From contig CAMEBF010000003.1 in assembly GCA_945912145.1 (NCBI GenBank), positions 80,377-144,376 of the forward strand: a DNA stretch of 64,000 nucleotides, given 5' to 3'. The notes under the pieces are model-generated. The model searched no databases. It was not told the origin of the DNA and saw nothing but the letters and a program-made list of their open reading frames with translations. This DNA comes from an uncultured Clostridia bacterium (lineage in GTDB: Bacteria; Bacillota; Clostridia; Oscillospirales; Acutalibacteraceae). Below, one piece after another: positions 18,474 to 27,422 of this stretch (the stretch's first letter is position 1; every line of letters begins with the position of its first letter). The position numbers and the translations under genes were made by a program.

Positions 18474-21026
18474 ATGAACGATTTCAGACTTGTTCCCGGC
18501 GAGGAGACGCAGGAAATCCGCAAAGCCGTCTTTTCGCTGGAGCAGGGGATCCCCGAAAATCAGATATTTGACGAACGTGATCCGTCAGCCGATTTTCTTG
18601 CCCTTTTTCAGCAGGGCAGGGCAGTCGGCTGCGGCCGTTTTTATCGCGAATCCCCTGACAGCTTTCATATTGATAATATCGCCTTGTTGCAGGAAGTACG
18701 GGGCGGCGGACGCGGCAAGGCGCTTGTCGAAGAACTGGTGCGTCTGTGCCGTGAAAAAGGCGCCGGTCAGGTGACGGTCAATGCCCGTCGCGATGCGGTC
18801 GGCTTTTATGAAAAATGCGGCTTTGCCGCAGACGGCTGCGTCTTTGATGATGGTGCGGTCAGACGTGCGCCGATGGTGCGTTCATTTGCTTTTGACGGCT
18901 GCGAGTGGCTCGGGTGTGCCGAAAAGCTTCCGGCCTTTGTCGCGAGAAAAACATTCGAGTCGGAAAAAATCAGAAAAGCCGTTCTGCGTGTCGGCGTGCT
19001 CGGCTTTGTCGAGCCGTATTGCAACGGCGTGAAGCTGACGCAGGAGATGTATATTCCGGCGCTGTCCGATTATGAAGCGCGTGATCTCTCCGGCGCGTCC
19101 TACCCGATTTTCGATACGATGTGCCACCGCCGGTATTATCTTGAATATGATCTCACGCCGTATCTGAATGACGGCAAAAATGTCATCGCGTTCCATATCG
19201 GCAACGGCTGGTACGGCCAGGATGAGAATCACGCCGAAGAAATGCCGGTATGGGGAAGGACAAAGCTGATCTTCCGGTTGTTCCTGACAAACGAAGACGG
19301 CTCCGAAACAGAACTTTGTTCCGACGAAACCGTAAAATATACCGCGAGCTATATCAAGCGTACCAATATTTATATCAATGAGACAATGGACGGCAGGGAC
19401 TATGACGAGTCGGTCTTTTCGGCTGACTATGACGACGCCGACTGTCGATTCATGACGCCGGTCAGCGTGTCGCCCGCCGTGCTCTGCCGCCAGGATTTTT
19501 CGGGTGATACCGTTGCAAGAAGCCTGACGCCGATTTTACTTCACCGTGACGGCGATACCCGAATCTACGACCTCGGCGAGGACGTTTCGGGGCTTTGGGT
19601 CGTCCGTTTCTGCGATTCGGCGAAACCGGGCGATACGGCGTTCGTGACGATGGCGGAAGTGATGGACGAAGAGTATCGGTTCCGGCTGCGCCATACCGGC
19701 GGCGAAGAGCGCAAACAGTGCGATACTTATATCTGCGGCGAAGAAAAGCGGGAGTTTTCGCCTGTCTTTACCTGGCGCGCCGGTCGCTTTGTGCGGCTTG
19801 AGGGTAACGCAGAACTGGTGCGGTTCGATGTCGTGCATTCGCCTGTTCCCGTAACGGCAAAACTTCGCACCGGGAACGAAAATCTCCGCTGGCTGTTTGA
19901 AGCGTACTGCCGCACCCAGAACTGCAATATCCATGCGATGATTCCGTCCGACTGTCCGCACCGCGAACGGCTCGGCTACACCGGCGACGGTCAGCTCTGT
20001 TCCGCCGCCGCCATGACGATCTTCGACAGTAAGACGATGTACCGCAAATGGCTCGACGACATTGCGGACTGTCAGGACATTGACTCCGGCCATGTGCAGC
20101 ACACGGCGCCGTTTTTAGGAGGCGGAGGCGGACCCGGCGGTTGGGGCGGCGCGATGGTGATTGTGCCGTGGAACTATTATAAAAAATTCGGCGATATTTC
20201 TGTTTTGAAAAAATACTATACCAGAATGAAACGGTATCTGGATTATATGCAGGCGCACAGCGAGAACGGTATCGTCGTCAGGGAGGAAGAGCACGGCTGG
20301 TGCCTCGGCGACTGGTGTCCGCCGAATAATGATATCCGCATTCCGCCGGAATTTGTCAATACTTATTTTTACATCAAATGTATGCAGCTCGTCAGAAAAT
20401 CGGCGTCTCTTCTGGGATATGCCGATGACGTTTGTTCCCTCGAAACACAGATCGAACGTGTTTCGGCGGCGCTTGTGCGTGATTTCTTTGACGCGCAGAC
20501 AGGCAGCTTCTGCGGCGGCGTACAGGGCGCCGATGCCTTTGCGCTCGATATCGGCCTTGGCGACGAACGCACAAAAGAGAATCTTGTGCGGCAGTATACC
20601 GAGCTCGGTCATTACGACACCGGTATCTTCGGCACGGATATTCTGACGCGAATTCTCTTTGAAACCGGTCATGCGTCGCTTGCCTGGCAGCTGCTGACGA
20701 ACGACTCCGAGATTTCGTTTTCGTATATGAGACGTCACGGCGCGACGACACTCTGGGAGAACTGGGACGGCTGCGATTCGCTGTCGCATCCGATGTTCGG
20801 CGCGGTGACGGAAACGATCTTCACCTACATTCTCGGCATCCGGCAGACGGAGGATTCCGCCGGCTATGAGAAAGTGCGCATTGATCCTGCGTATCTTCCC
20901 GAGAGCGGCGATATCGCCGGCAGCATCATGACGCCAAACGGCAGAATCGCGGTTGAAATCTCGTATCGTGACGGCATCCGGGCTGTGCGGTATTCCGCGC
21001 CGGAGAAAACCGTAATTTGCGATTGA
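18474..21026 (+). CDS. GNAT acetyltransferase fused to GH78 alpha-L-rhamnosidase
   Basis: One uninterrupted 850-residue frame. Residues ~1-140 are a GNAT N-acetyltransferase: EIRKAVFSLEQGIP, FHIDNIALLQEVRGGGRGKALVEEL (acetyl-CoA loop RGGGRGKA) and AVGFYEKCGFAADG. From ~145 on it is a GH78 alpha-L-rhamnosidase: accessory beta domain (VEPYCNGVKL, YYLEYDLTPYLNDGKNVIAFHIGNGWYG), then the (alpha/alpha)6 barrel with MIPSDCPHRERLGYTGDGQ and TTLWENWDGCDS, where the catalytic acids of this family lie. No signal peptide. A free GH78 start is not apparent at the junction. The gene follows lacZ by 3 bases, suggesting joint breakdown of rhamnose- and galactose-containing oligosaccharides such as rhamnogalacturonan pieces. 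The acetyltransferase substrate is unknown. Confidence 0.88.
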   Translation: MNDFRLVPGEETQEIRKAVFSLEQGIPENQIFDERDPSADFLALFQQGRAVGCGRFYRESPDSFHIDNIALLQEVRGGGRGKALVEELVRLCREKGAGQVTVNARRDAVGFYEKCGFAADGCVFDDGAVRRAPMVRSFAFDGCEWLGCAEKLPAFVARKTFESEKIRKAVLRVGVLGFVEPYCNGVKLTQEMYIPALSDYEARDLSGASYPIFDTMCHRRYYLEYDLTPYLNDGKNVIAFHIGNGWYGQDENHAEEMPVWGRTKLIFRLFLTNEDGSETELCSDETVKYTASYIKRTNIYINETMDGRDYDESVFSADYDDADCRFMTPVSVSPAVLCRQDFSGDTVARSLTPILLHRDGDTRIYDLGEDVSGLWVVRFCDSAKPGDTAFVTMAEVMDEEYRFRLRHTGGEERKQCDTYICGEEKREFSPVFTWRAGRFVRLEGNAELVRFDVVHSPVPVTAKLRTGNENLRWLFEAYCRTQNCNIHAMIPSDCPHRERLGYTGDGQLCSAAAMTIFDSKTMYRKWLDDIADCQDIDSGHVQHTAPFLGGGGGPGGWGGAMVIVPWNYYKKFGDISVLKKYYTRMKRYLDYMQAHSENGIVVREEEHGWCLGDWCPPNNDIRIPPEFVNTYFYIKCMQLVRKSASLLGYADDVCSLETQIERVSAALVRDFFDAQTGSFCGGVQGADAFALDIGLGDERTKENLVRQYTELGHYDTGIFGTDILTRILFETGHASLAWQLLTNDSEISFSYMRRHGATTLWENWDGCDSLSHPMFGAVTETIFTYILGIRQTEDSAGYEKVRIDPAYLPESGDIAGSIMTPNGRIAVEISYRDGIRAVRYSAPEKTVICD

Positions 21027-21051
21027 CAGACGGCCCGGATTTTTGTATAAT
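21023..21051 (+). promoter_or_regulatory. Consensus sigma-A promoter
   Basis: Perfect TTGACA (21023-21028), 17-bp spacer, perfect TATAAT (21046-21051). The -35 box overlaps the stop codon of the GNAT-GH78 gene. It should drive the 21083-24971 gene run strongly. Confidence 0.85.
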
Positions 21052-21082
21052 AGCAGTATTAAGTAAGTGAGGAATCTGCATT

Positions 21083-21589
21083 ATGGCAAAAATGAAGGAT
21101 TATCAGATATTTCGATGCCCGTACTGCGCGTGCGAATACTTTGACCGCACGGCGCGCAAGGGGAAAAAGGTCGGGAATCCGATGATGAAATGCCCGGATT
21201 GCGGCAAGGAATCCTACCGCAGCTCCATTCTCGAACCGGCGCTGATCGACGGAAAACGCTATTTTGATATCAAGTTTTCGTCGGCATACGGAAATTTTCG
21301 CATCGGCATTATCCTGATCTACGCCATCTTCTTGTTTTTTATTCTAATCAAGAAGAATTTGACAATGTCGCTGTGCATGGTGGCCGTCGCCGTCGTGATT
21401 TATGCGGCGTATCTGGTGATCCGCCTGATCCATAGGCAGACAGTCTTGCGTTCCGACGAATACCGGACGCAGATCGCGTATTCCCTGAAGCGTCTGTCCG
21501 ATCCCGCGTATGCGAAAATGGTGACGAAATCGCAGGGGATCGATCCCGGCAGCGTTTACTATTACGAATTGCATGAACACAAGCAATAA
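21083..21589 (+). CDS. Zinc-ribbon membrane protein, unknown function
   Basis: A 168-residue protein. The N-terminus holds a probable zinc ribbon with CPYC (residues ~12-15) and CPDC (~38-41). Residues ~73-90 (IGIILIYAIFLFFILI) and ~95-113 (MSLCMVAVAVVIYAAYLVI) are two adjacent transmembrane segments. The final ~50 residues are charged and cytosolic. Not recognised as a named family. It lies 32 bases after a consensus promoter and 15 bases before the DUF2207-like membrane gene, probably as the first gene of that operon. Confidence 0.8.
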   Translation: MAKMKDYQIFRCPYCACEYFDRTARKGKKVGNPMMKCPDCGKESYRSSILEPALIDGKRYFDIKFSSAYGNFRIGIILIYAIFLFFILIKKNLTMSLCMVAVAVVIYAAYLVIRLIHRQTVLRSDEYRTQIAYSLKRLSDPAYAKMVTKSQGIDPGSVYYYELHEHKQ

Positions 21590-21604
21590 AGGAAAGGTAT
21601 GAGA

Positions 21605-23104
21605 ATGATGAAACGATTTTTGTTCGCTCTGATGGCAGCACTTCTGACGCTGACGGCGTTATGCGTCCCCGTATCGGCGACATCGTCCGAAACGATTTCT
21701 GCGGTCGATATCGACGCCGTGGTGAATACGGACGGTACTGTCTCGGTTACGGAAAACTGGACAGTCGATTATCTCGGCGCATCCGAAGGTTTTACCCGGA
21801 ATCTTGACGTATACACCGGTTTGGATGACGGGCTGACGCTTTTGCAGCAGTATGATGAGATCACGGGCGTGGGCGTAGCGATCGACGGCAAGCCGGCTCG
21901 CGAATCGACGACGGAAATGAACGCCTATATCTTCCAGAAAGCGACCGACGGCAGCTGTTATACGATCATGGTCAATTCTCCCTCCGCGCAGGTGACAAAG
22001 ACCTATACGATCACGTATACGATCAGGGGCGCCGTGAAGAAAATGAGCGGAGACGCCGTATTTTCCTTCGTGTTTATCGGTAATACGCTTCCGTATACCT
22101 GCAATAATGTTACAGTCACGGTTACGCCGCCGACGGGACTCGAAGCTGACAGGATTTCCGTTCCCGAGATGTCCAACGGCGAAGTAGATGAGAACGGCGC
22201 GGTGTTTGCTTCCAAGTACGTTAACAGCACGTTGGCTGTTGAAGTGACAATGCCGGATTCTCCTTTTGAGAGAGGCTCTCTTGTCTCGTATTCTGCGGCG
22301 AAAGCGAATCTGAAGGCGTTCGGACGTGTACTTTCGAGAGTTCTTCCGTGGATTATCGCCGTCATTGCTGTGATTATTCTGGCAGTTTTTGTGCTCTTCG
22401 GAGAAAGAATCAGACGCGCCAAGCTCGAAAAAGAGGCGACGAAGCTCGATACCGAATCGCTTCCCGAAATGCTTCCGACGGAATATTCGCCTTGTGAAAC
22501 GTATAAAATATTGGTGCCGTATTCCCGCATTCATCCGAAAGCGACGAGCAAAAAGATACCGTATCTCTTTGCGCTTGCGCTGCTTGAGTGCATCGAAAAA
22601 GGCTACATCGTACCCGACGGCGAGAATCTTCTTGTCGGCATGCCGACCGCCGAAGTACCGTCTTATATTCACAGCGTTCTGAACTTTGTCAAGACGTTCT
22701 GCATAAATCAGAACGACCGCTGCGTGATCGATAAGGATTTCGGCAAACGGGTGCAGGCGGAATGCGCTTCGCATTATGATCTGATCGCGAATTATCTCAT
22801 TTCGTTCTATGATCTGATTTCCGCTGCGGATGCCAAATTCTTCAGAAAAGAGAAGAACCGCGAATTCTATAAAGAGGCCTGTGTGGTGAAAAATACGGCG
22901 GCGAAGAGCAAGAGCAAGACGGTGTACACCGACCTTGTTCGTCGGGTTCTCGCCGGCGAAAAAGCCGGAAGCCCGGAGATTTTCGCGATGATGTTCTCCT
23001 CTCTTTCCGCGGAAAAATTCTTCGCCTCCGGCGTGGAGGAATCCGTTTCGGCTGTCGCAGAAGCGATCAGCGGAATGTATTCCGTTTTTATCAAATCAAA
23101 ATAA
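21605..23104 (+). CDS. DUF2207-like membrane protein
   Basis: A ~499-residue protein with a signal peptide (MMKRFLFALMAALLTLTAL, ending near VSATSS). The outer domain (~25-235) begins SAVDIDAVVNTDGTVSVTENWTV, the start typical of the DUF2207 family of predicted membrane proteins. A transmembrane helix follows at ~250-275 (VLPWIIAVIAVIILAVFVLF), then a cytosolic C-terminal half with YLFALALLECIEKGYI. No enzymatic motif was recognised. The start is set at 21605 because GGAAAGG lies 7 bases upstream; the ATG at 21599 is too close. Between this gene and the next is a GC-rich hairpin (23121-23146) without a T tract. Confidence 0.8.
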   Translation: MMKRFLFALMAALLTLTALCVPVSATSSETISAVDIDAVVNTDGTVSVTENWTVDYLGASEGFTRNLDVYTGLDDGLTLLQQYDEITGVGVAIDGKPARESTTEMNAYIFQKATDGSCYTIMVNSPSAQVTKTYTITYTIRGAVKKMSGDAVFSFVFIGNTLPYTCNNVTVTVTPPTGLEADRISVPEMSNGEVDENGAVFASKYVNSTLAVEVTMPDSPFERGSLVSYSAAKANLKAFGRVLSRVLPWIIAVIAVIILAVFVLFGERIRRAKLEKEATKLDTESLPEMLPTEYSPCETYKILVPYSRIHPKATSKKIPYLFALALLECIEKGYIVPDGENLLVGMPTAEVPSYIHSVLNFVKTFCINQNDRCVIDKDFGKRVQAECASHYDLIANYLISFYDLISAADAKFFRKEKNREFYKEACVVKNTAAKSKSKTVYTDLVRRVLAGEKAGSPEIFAMMFSSLSAEKFFASGVEESVSAVAEAISGMYSVFIKSK

Positions 23105-23165
23105 AAGATTATTGCATGATACGGCGGCCGGATATCCGACCGCCGTTATGTAAAAGGAGTTTTTT

Positions 23166-24065
23166 ATGGATCTCGCAACCGCAACTCTCCGGGAGGCTCT
23201 TGCCGCCAAAAACCGAAACCGCACGCAGGAGCATCTCGAAGATACCCGGCGCGCGCAGGAAAGAATCGGCAAACTGCTCGAAAAGCTGCACGATCAGAAC
23301 CTGATTTATCAGACGGTGATGTTTCGTCATTTTGTCGGCGCATGGGTCGCACCGAAAGAGCAGACACACGAAGGCGTGATTATCTATCTGCACGGCGGCG
23401 GCTACTGCTGCGGCAATCTCGATTATGCCAAGGGCTTCGCTTCCGTTCTGGCGGATAAATACAAAATCCGTGTTTTCTGCGCGGCGTACCGCTTAGCGCC
23501 CGAATACCCGTATCCTGCGGCTCTTGATGACGCGATGACCGTTTACGATTATATCCGCCGTTTCGGCTATCAGCCAAAGGAGATCGTGTTCGTCGGCGAA
23601 TCGGCAGGAGGCGGTCTTATCAATGCGTTGTGCCTGAAGCTCCGGGATCTGAAGCAGCCGCTTCCGGCAGGAATTATCAGCATTTCGCCTTGGACGGATT
23701 TGACCATGAGCGGCGATTCCTTCACCGGGAAAGCCGAGGACGACGTCGCGCTGACGCAGGGTCAGGTACAGTATTACGCCGATATCTATACGCAGGGCGC
23801 GGACGCCGCCGATCCCTATATTTCGCCGCTTTTCGGTGACGTGACGGGCTTTCCGCCATCCTTGATTTTCGTCGGCAGCGATGAAATTCTGCTCGATGAT
23901 TCCGTGCGTTTCTGTGAAAAACTGAACGCCGCCGGCGTTCCTTGCGAATTAAGTGTCGGCGACGGTTTGTGGCACGTCTATCCCTTGTACGGCGTGAAAG
24001 AGAGTAAGCCCGTCTATGATAGAATTCACGAGTTTCTCAGGGAAATTCTCAATGATAAGATTTAG
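23166..24065 (+). CDS. Alpha/beta hydrolase, hormone-sensitive-lipase family esterase
   Basis: A 299-residue cytosolic esterase. The HSL oxyanion motif HGGGYCCGN is near residue 77 and the nucleophile elbow GESAGGGL near 145 (Ser). The Asp of the triad is probably in GSDEILLDDS near 238 and the His in GLWHVYPL near 270. APEYPYPAALDDA is the family's conserved cap-side segment. AAAGGAG precedes the ATG. Likely acts on short acyl or acetyl esters. It follows the DUF2207-like gene by 61 bases and precedes ftcD by 9. Confidence 0.93.
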   Translation: MDLATATLREALAAKNRNRTQEHLEDTRRAQERIGKLLEKLHDQNLIYQTVMFRHFVGAWVAPKEQTHEGVIIYLHGGGYCCGNLDYAKGFASVLADKYKIRVFCAAYRLAPEYPYPAALDDAMTVYDYIRRFGYQPKEIVFVGESAGGGLINALCLKLRDLKQPLPAGIISISPWTDLTMSGDSFTGKAEDDVALTQGQVQYYADIYTQGADAADPYISPLFGDVTGFPPSLIFVGSDEILLDDSVRFCEKLNAAGVPCELSVGDGLWHVYPLYGVKESKPVYDRIHEFLREILNDKI

Positions 24066-24074
24066 GTGACATAG

Positions 24075-24971
24075 ATGACTGAAAAACTGATAGAATGTGT
24101 TCCGAATATCAGCGAAGGATGCAATCCGGATGTGGTGAAAGCGTGTGCCGACGCCGTTTCCTCCGTTCCGGGAATCCGTCTCATGAACGTCACGTCGGAT
24201 GCCGACCACAACCGCTCTGTACTCACGTTCATCGGCTCTCCCGAAAGTGTAACGGAAGCCGCCGTCCGTCTGTGCAAACAGGCGGTAAAGAGCATTGATC
24301 TGACCCGTCATCACGGCGAGCACCCGAGAATGGGTGCGGTTGACGTCATTCCGTTTATCCCGGTTCGGAATGCCGATATGGAGGAAGCCGTTGCCGTCGC
24401 TCGGAATGCGGGAAAGCGCATTGCCGAAGAGGCAGGTGTGCCGGTCTACTTATATGAAAGAGCCGCTACCGCAGAGCATCGGCGCAATCTTGCCGATGTG
24501 CGGCGCGGTCAGTTTGAGGGGTTGCCTGAAAAAACAAAGCTGCCCGAGTGGCAGCCTGATTTCGGTTCGGGGTATCATCCCACGGCAGGAATTTCCATCG
24601 TCGGCGCAAGGGAATTTTTGATCGCGTATAATCTGGAGCTCTCGACCTCCGATGTCTCGATTGCCAAGGAGATCGCGAAGGCGATCCGGGAATCGAGCGG
24701 CGGTCTGCCCTGCGTGAAAGCGCTCGGTATGATGCTGCATGAAACGAACACGGCGCAGGTTTCCGTCAACCTGACGGATTTCCGCGTGACGCCTTTATAC
24801 CGCGTCGTCGAAGCGGTCAGAGCCGAAGCGGAAAAGCGCGGCGTGACAGTCACGAATACGGAGCTCATCGGTATGTCGCCGATGAAAGCCCTGATCGAAT
24901 CCGCCGCCCATTATCTGAAAATCAGGGATTTCGATTACGATACGCAGGTGCTCGAAAACTATTTACTGTAA
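24075..24971 (+). CDS. ftcD: Glutamate formimidoyltransferase
   Basis: A 298-residue formiminotransferase domain that transfers the formimino group of N-formimino-glutamate to tetrahydrofolate in histidine breakdown. Family blocks are unmistakable: KLIECVPNISEGCNPDVV, DHNRSVLTFIGSPESV, HHGEHPRMGAVDVIPFIP (catalytic His region), YLYERAATAEHRRNLADVRRGQFEGL and VSVNLTDFRVTPLYRVVEAV. The cyclodeaminase domain of the bifunctional animal enzyme is absent, as in most bacteria. No other histidine-utilisation gene is in the window. The 3' end overlaps the convergent GNAT gene by 13 bases. Confidence 0.95.
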   Translation: MTEKLIECVPNISEGCNPDVVKACADAVSSVPGIRLMNVTSDADHNRSVLTFIGSPESVTEAAVRLCKQAVKSIDLTRHHGEHPRMGAVDVIPFIPVRNADMEEAVAVARNAGKRIAEEAGVPVYLYERAATAEHRRNLADVRRGQFEGLPEKTKLPEWQPDFGSGYHPTAGISIVGAREFLIAYNLELSTSDVSIAKEIAKAIRESSGGLPCVKALGMMLHETNTAQVSVNLTDFRVTPLYRVVEAVRAEAEKRGVTVTNTELIGMSPMKALIESAAHYLKIRDFDYDTQVLENYLL

Positions 24972-25576
24972 ATCCGTTTGTCTTCCTTGCCGTCGTCCGT
25001 CACCATCATGACGGAGTCAATGCCGAACTGCGTCAGCAGATCGGACCAGCGGTCTGCCATGTCAGAATCGTAGTTGACGGGGAAGAAACCGGCTTTGAGG
25101 TAGCTTTTGCAGGCGGCTTTGCGCCAGTCGTCCGTGACAAGATAGGCTGTCTGAACGTGATGTTCGGACAGTTTTTTTTCAGCGATTTCGCACAAAGCAA
25201 GTCCGAGCCCGTGACCGCGTTCCGCTGTCGCGACGGATACCATGTGAATGCAGCCCAGACCGCTGTCCGCGAAGTTGTCAACTGCCGTCACAGTCGCAAC
25301 GGGCTTTCCGTCTTTTTCAATAAAGAACAGGTCTGTTGTCGCGTTCACGCCTTTGACATTGGTGATACGCTCTGCAAATGCTTCCTCTCCGGCGTCGTCG
25401 GCAAGCAGTCCGTTTTTGCACAGCTCCACCCAGGGCAGAATATCCTCTTCACCCCGAAAGTTGCGCACCGTGTAGCCTTCCGGAAGATGGCAAACCTGTG
25501 TTTTTGTGGGGAAAAAGATCATTTTTAGCTTTTGTCTGCCCGGCGTTCCGAACAGCGTCAGACGGATTTTTTGCAT
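24959..25576 (-). CDS. GNAT-family N-acetyltransferase
   Basis: A 205-residue protein. The C-terminal ~150 residues are a GNAT fold: [27 protein letters not shown] contains the acetyl-CoA loop (RGHGLG), followed by AACKSYLKAGFFPVNYD. The first ~35 residues are an extension. The substrate cannot be predicted. The start at 25576 has GAGGA 6 bases upstream, and a promoter lies at 25608-25636. It is a single-gene unit, tail to tail with ftcD and divergent from the ThyX-like gene. Confidence 0.87.
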   Translation of the reverse strand: MQKIRLTLFGTPGRQKLKMIFFPTKTQVCHLPEGYTVRNFRGEEDILPWVELCKNGLLADDAGEEAFAERITNVKGVNATTDLFFIEKDGKPVATVTAVDNFADSGLGCIHMVSVATAERGHGLGLALCEIAEKKLSEHHVQTAYLVTDDWRKAACKSYLKAGFFPVNYDSDMADRWSDLLTQFGIDSVMMVTDDGKEDKRIYSK

Positions 25577-25607
25577 GACGGTTCCTCATTCCTTTGTGAA
25601 TGCCCTC

Positions 25608-25636
25608 ATCATAGCATAATTTTTTGAAAAGTTCAA
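25608..25636 (-). promoter_or_regulatory. Sigma-A promoter for the GNAT gene
   Basis: Minus strand TTGAAC (25631-25636), 17-bp spacer, TATGAT (25608-25613), 32 bases before the start codon. Confidence 0.7.
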
Positions 25637-25665
25637 CGAATTTTTTATGATTTAGAAAGAATTCA

Positions 25666-25694
25666 TTGACCTTTTCTTCACTTTGTGATAAAAT
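25666..25694 (+). promoter_or_regulatory. Sigma-A promoter for the ThyX-like operon
   Basis: TTGACC (25666-25671), 17-bp spacer, TAAAAT (25689-25694), 28 bases before the start. It probably drives the run of five genes up to the terminator at 31398. Confidence 0.7.
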
Positions 25695-25722
25695 AAACCT
25701 GATTACATTCCGGAGGAGAAAG

Positions 25723-27114
25723 ATGAATCCAGAAAACACACGGGGCTCATGCGCGATCATTCTCGGCATGACCGATACCGATGAAAAGATCCCTGCCGCG
25801 GCAGGCAGAATCTCAACGCAGGAGGGTAACGCCTCCGAAATTTTTGAACGCTCACAGGACAGGGAAAAGAACGCGAAGCTCATCGCGAAGGTCACCCGTT
25901 CGGGGCATAATTCGACGATTGAACATACGGTTTTCAATATCGCGTTTCGGGACGTTTCCGTCTTTGTCGAGCAGTTTATGATTGAATTCCGTCTCGCGTC
26001 CTTTACCGTCAAATCCCGACGCTACGTCGATTTCGGCAAGAGCGGCTTCTATACACCCGACCTCGGCAGCGAAGAACTCGAGAAAAAATATGAAGAGACG
26101 ATGTCGTATCTTTTTGCGGAGTATTCCTCGTTCCTCGAAGCGGGAATCCCCAAGGAGGATGCGCGGTTTCTGTTGCCGTATTGCTTACGGAGCAACTTCT
26201 ATTGCACCGTCAATGCCAGAGAGCTGCTGCATATTCTTCGCGCCATGCTCTTCGGACGAGGCAGCGCGTTCCGCGAGCTGCACGATTTGGGCGAACAGCT
26301 CTATGACCAGATCGAGAAACTGACGCCGGGAATCTGCGCGGATTTCTTCAAAAGACGTCCCGAAGCGTCCGACAAAACAGCGATCGGCTATCTCTTTGAA
26401 AATTATAAAAACGACGAACCGACGGCAAAAGAGAGCGTACAGCTTCTGTCCTATCCTACAGACGCGGAAAAATGCGTTGCGCGTTCCGCGCTGATCTGGA
26501 CAAGACAGTACGCGCCCGATACGATTGAGAAAATCGTGAGCGAGCCGGAAAATGTTGAAAAGATTATCGGGCTTGTCACATCGTCGTCCCGTCCGCGTCC
26601 GCTCGAAACCGTTCAGTATACGTTCCGAGTCAACGGCGTTTCGCTTTCGACGATTACCCATTTTGCGCGTCACCGGATGCAGGGCTTAATGGTGCCGTCT
26701 CTGACGCTGACGGACAGAACGAAATACATTATTCCCGATACGATCGCAAAAAACGAGGAGCTTCTGGGACGCTATCACGCGGCGTTCGCGAAAATGCAGG
26801 AGCTGTATGCAACGCTCAAAGACAACGGTTGTTCCGAAGAACAGGCGGTCTACTGCCAGATGAGCGGCAATACGCTTGATATCGTCACAACGATGAACGG
26901 CAGGGAACTACTCTTGTTCTTCCGTCTTCGCACCTGCAACCGCGCGCAGTGGGAAATTCGCGATTATGCCATCGAAATGCTGCGGCAGCTTCGCGCTGTC
27001 TCGCCTTTGATCTTCTCACATTACGGACCGAGCTGCTACGTTTCGTCCTGTCCCGAGGGCGCGTTATCCTGCGGAAAGGCAGCGGAAGTTAAAGAATATT
27101 TTAAGAATCTTTGA
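25723..27114 (+). CDS. Tandem-domain FAD-dependent thymidylate synthase (ThyX-like)
   Basis: 463 residues, about twice the length of normal ThyX (~220-250). The N-terminal half has SGHNSTIEHTVFNIAF, FRLASFTVKSRRYVDF and FLLPYCLRSNFYCTVNAREL. The C-terminal half repeats the pattern: RPLETVQYTFRVNGVS, ITHFARHRMQGLMVPSLTL (the RHR-type motif) and MNGRELLLFFRLRTCNRAQWEIR. Normal ThyX joins RHR and SxxSxR in one motif: the first half keeps SFTVKSRRY but has FRL in place of RHR, and the second keeps RHR but lacks the serine pair. The active site may therefore be complementary across halves. ThyX makes dTMP from dUMP with methylene-THF and FAD. GGAGGA lies 5 bases before ATG 25723. Confidence 0.85.
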   Translation: MNPENTRGSCAIILGMTDTDEKIPAAAGRISTQEGNASEIFERSQDREKNAKLIAKVTRSGHNSTIEHTVFNIAFRDVSVFVEQFMIEFRLASFTVKSRRYVDFGKSGFYTPDLGSEELEKKYEETMSYLFAEYSSFLEAGIPKEDARFLLPYCLRSNFYCTVNARELLHILRAMLFGRGSAFRELHDLGEQLYDQIEKLTPGICADFFKRRPEASDKTAIGYLFENYKNDEPTAKESVQLLSYPTDAEKCVARSALIWTRQYAPDTIEKIVSEPENVEKIIGLVTSSSRPRPLETVQYTFRVNGVSLSTITHFARHRMQGLMVPSLTLTDRTKYIIPDTIAKNEELLGRYHAAFAKMQELYATLKDNGCSEEQAVYCQMSGNTLDIVTTMNGRELLLFFRLRTCNRAQWEIRDYAIEMLRQLRAVSPLIFSHYGPSCYVSSCPEGALSCGKAAEVKEYFKNL

Positions 27115-27137
27115 TAGAATAGATAGGAGCGGATTTT

Positions 27138-27422
27138 ATGAAAGACAGCGTCAAAAAAGAAAACGCCGAAATGCTCTATAAAGCGGTTTTGTCACTCAAG
27201 GACGAAGAGGAATGCAAAGCGTTCTTTACCGATCTTTGCACCGAAACGGAAATCAGCGCGATGGCGCAGCGCTTTGTCGTCGCCAAAATGGTGGCGGAGG
27301 GCAAAAAGTACGACGAGATCGAAGAGCAGACCGGCGCGTCGCCGGCGACCATCAGCCGCGTCAAACGCTATATGGCGAACTACGCGCATTACGGCATTTT
27401 CAAAAGGATTGACGAAACATGA
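27138..27422 (+). CDS. yerC: YerC/YecD family TrpR-related protein
   Basis: A 94-residue helix-turn-helix protein of the TrpR superfamily. LKDEEECKAFFTDLCTETEI is the family N-terminus, EISAMAQRFVVAKMVAEGKKYDEI precedes the HTH, and TGASPATISRVKRYM is the recognition region. Family members lack the Trp-binding role in Firmicutes and their target is not firmly known. The start has AGGAG upstream; the stop overlaps the next start (ATGA). It sits in the thyX-to-clpC-like operon, 23 bases after the ThyX-like gene. Confidence 0.93.
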   Translation: MKDSVKKENAEMLYKAVLSLKDEEECKAFFTDLCTETEISAMAQRFVVAKMVAEGKKYDEIEEQTGASPATISRVKRYMANYAHYGIFKRIDET

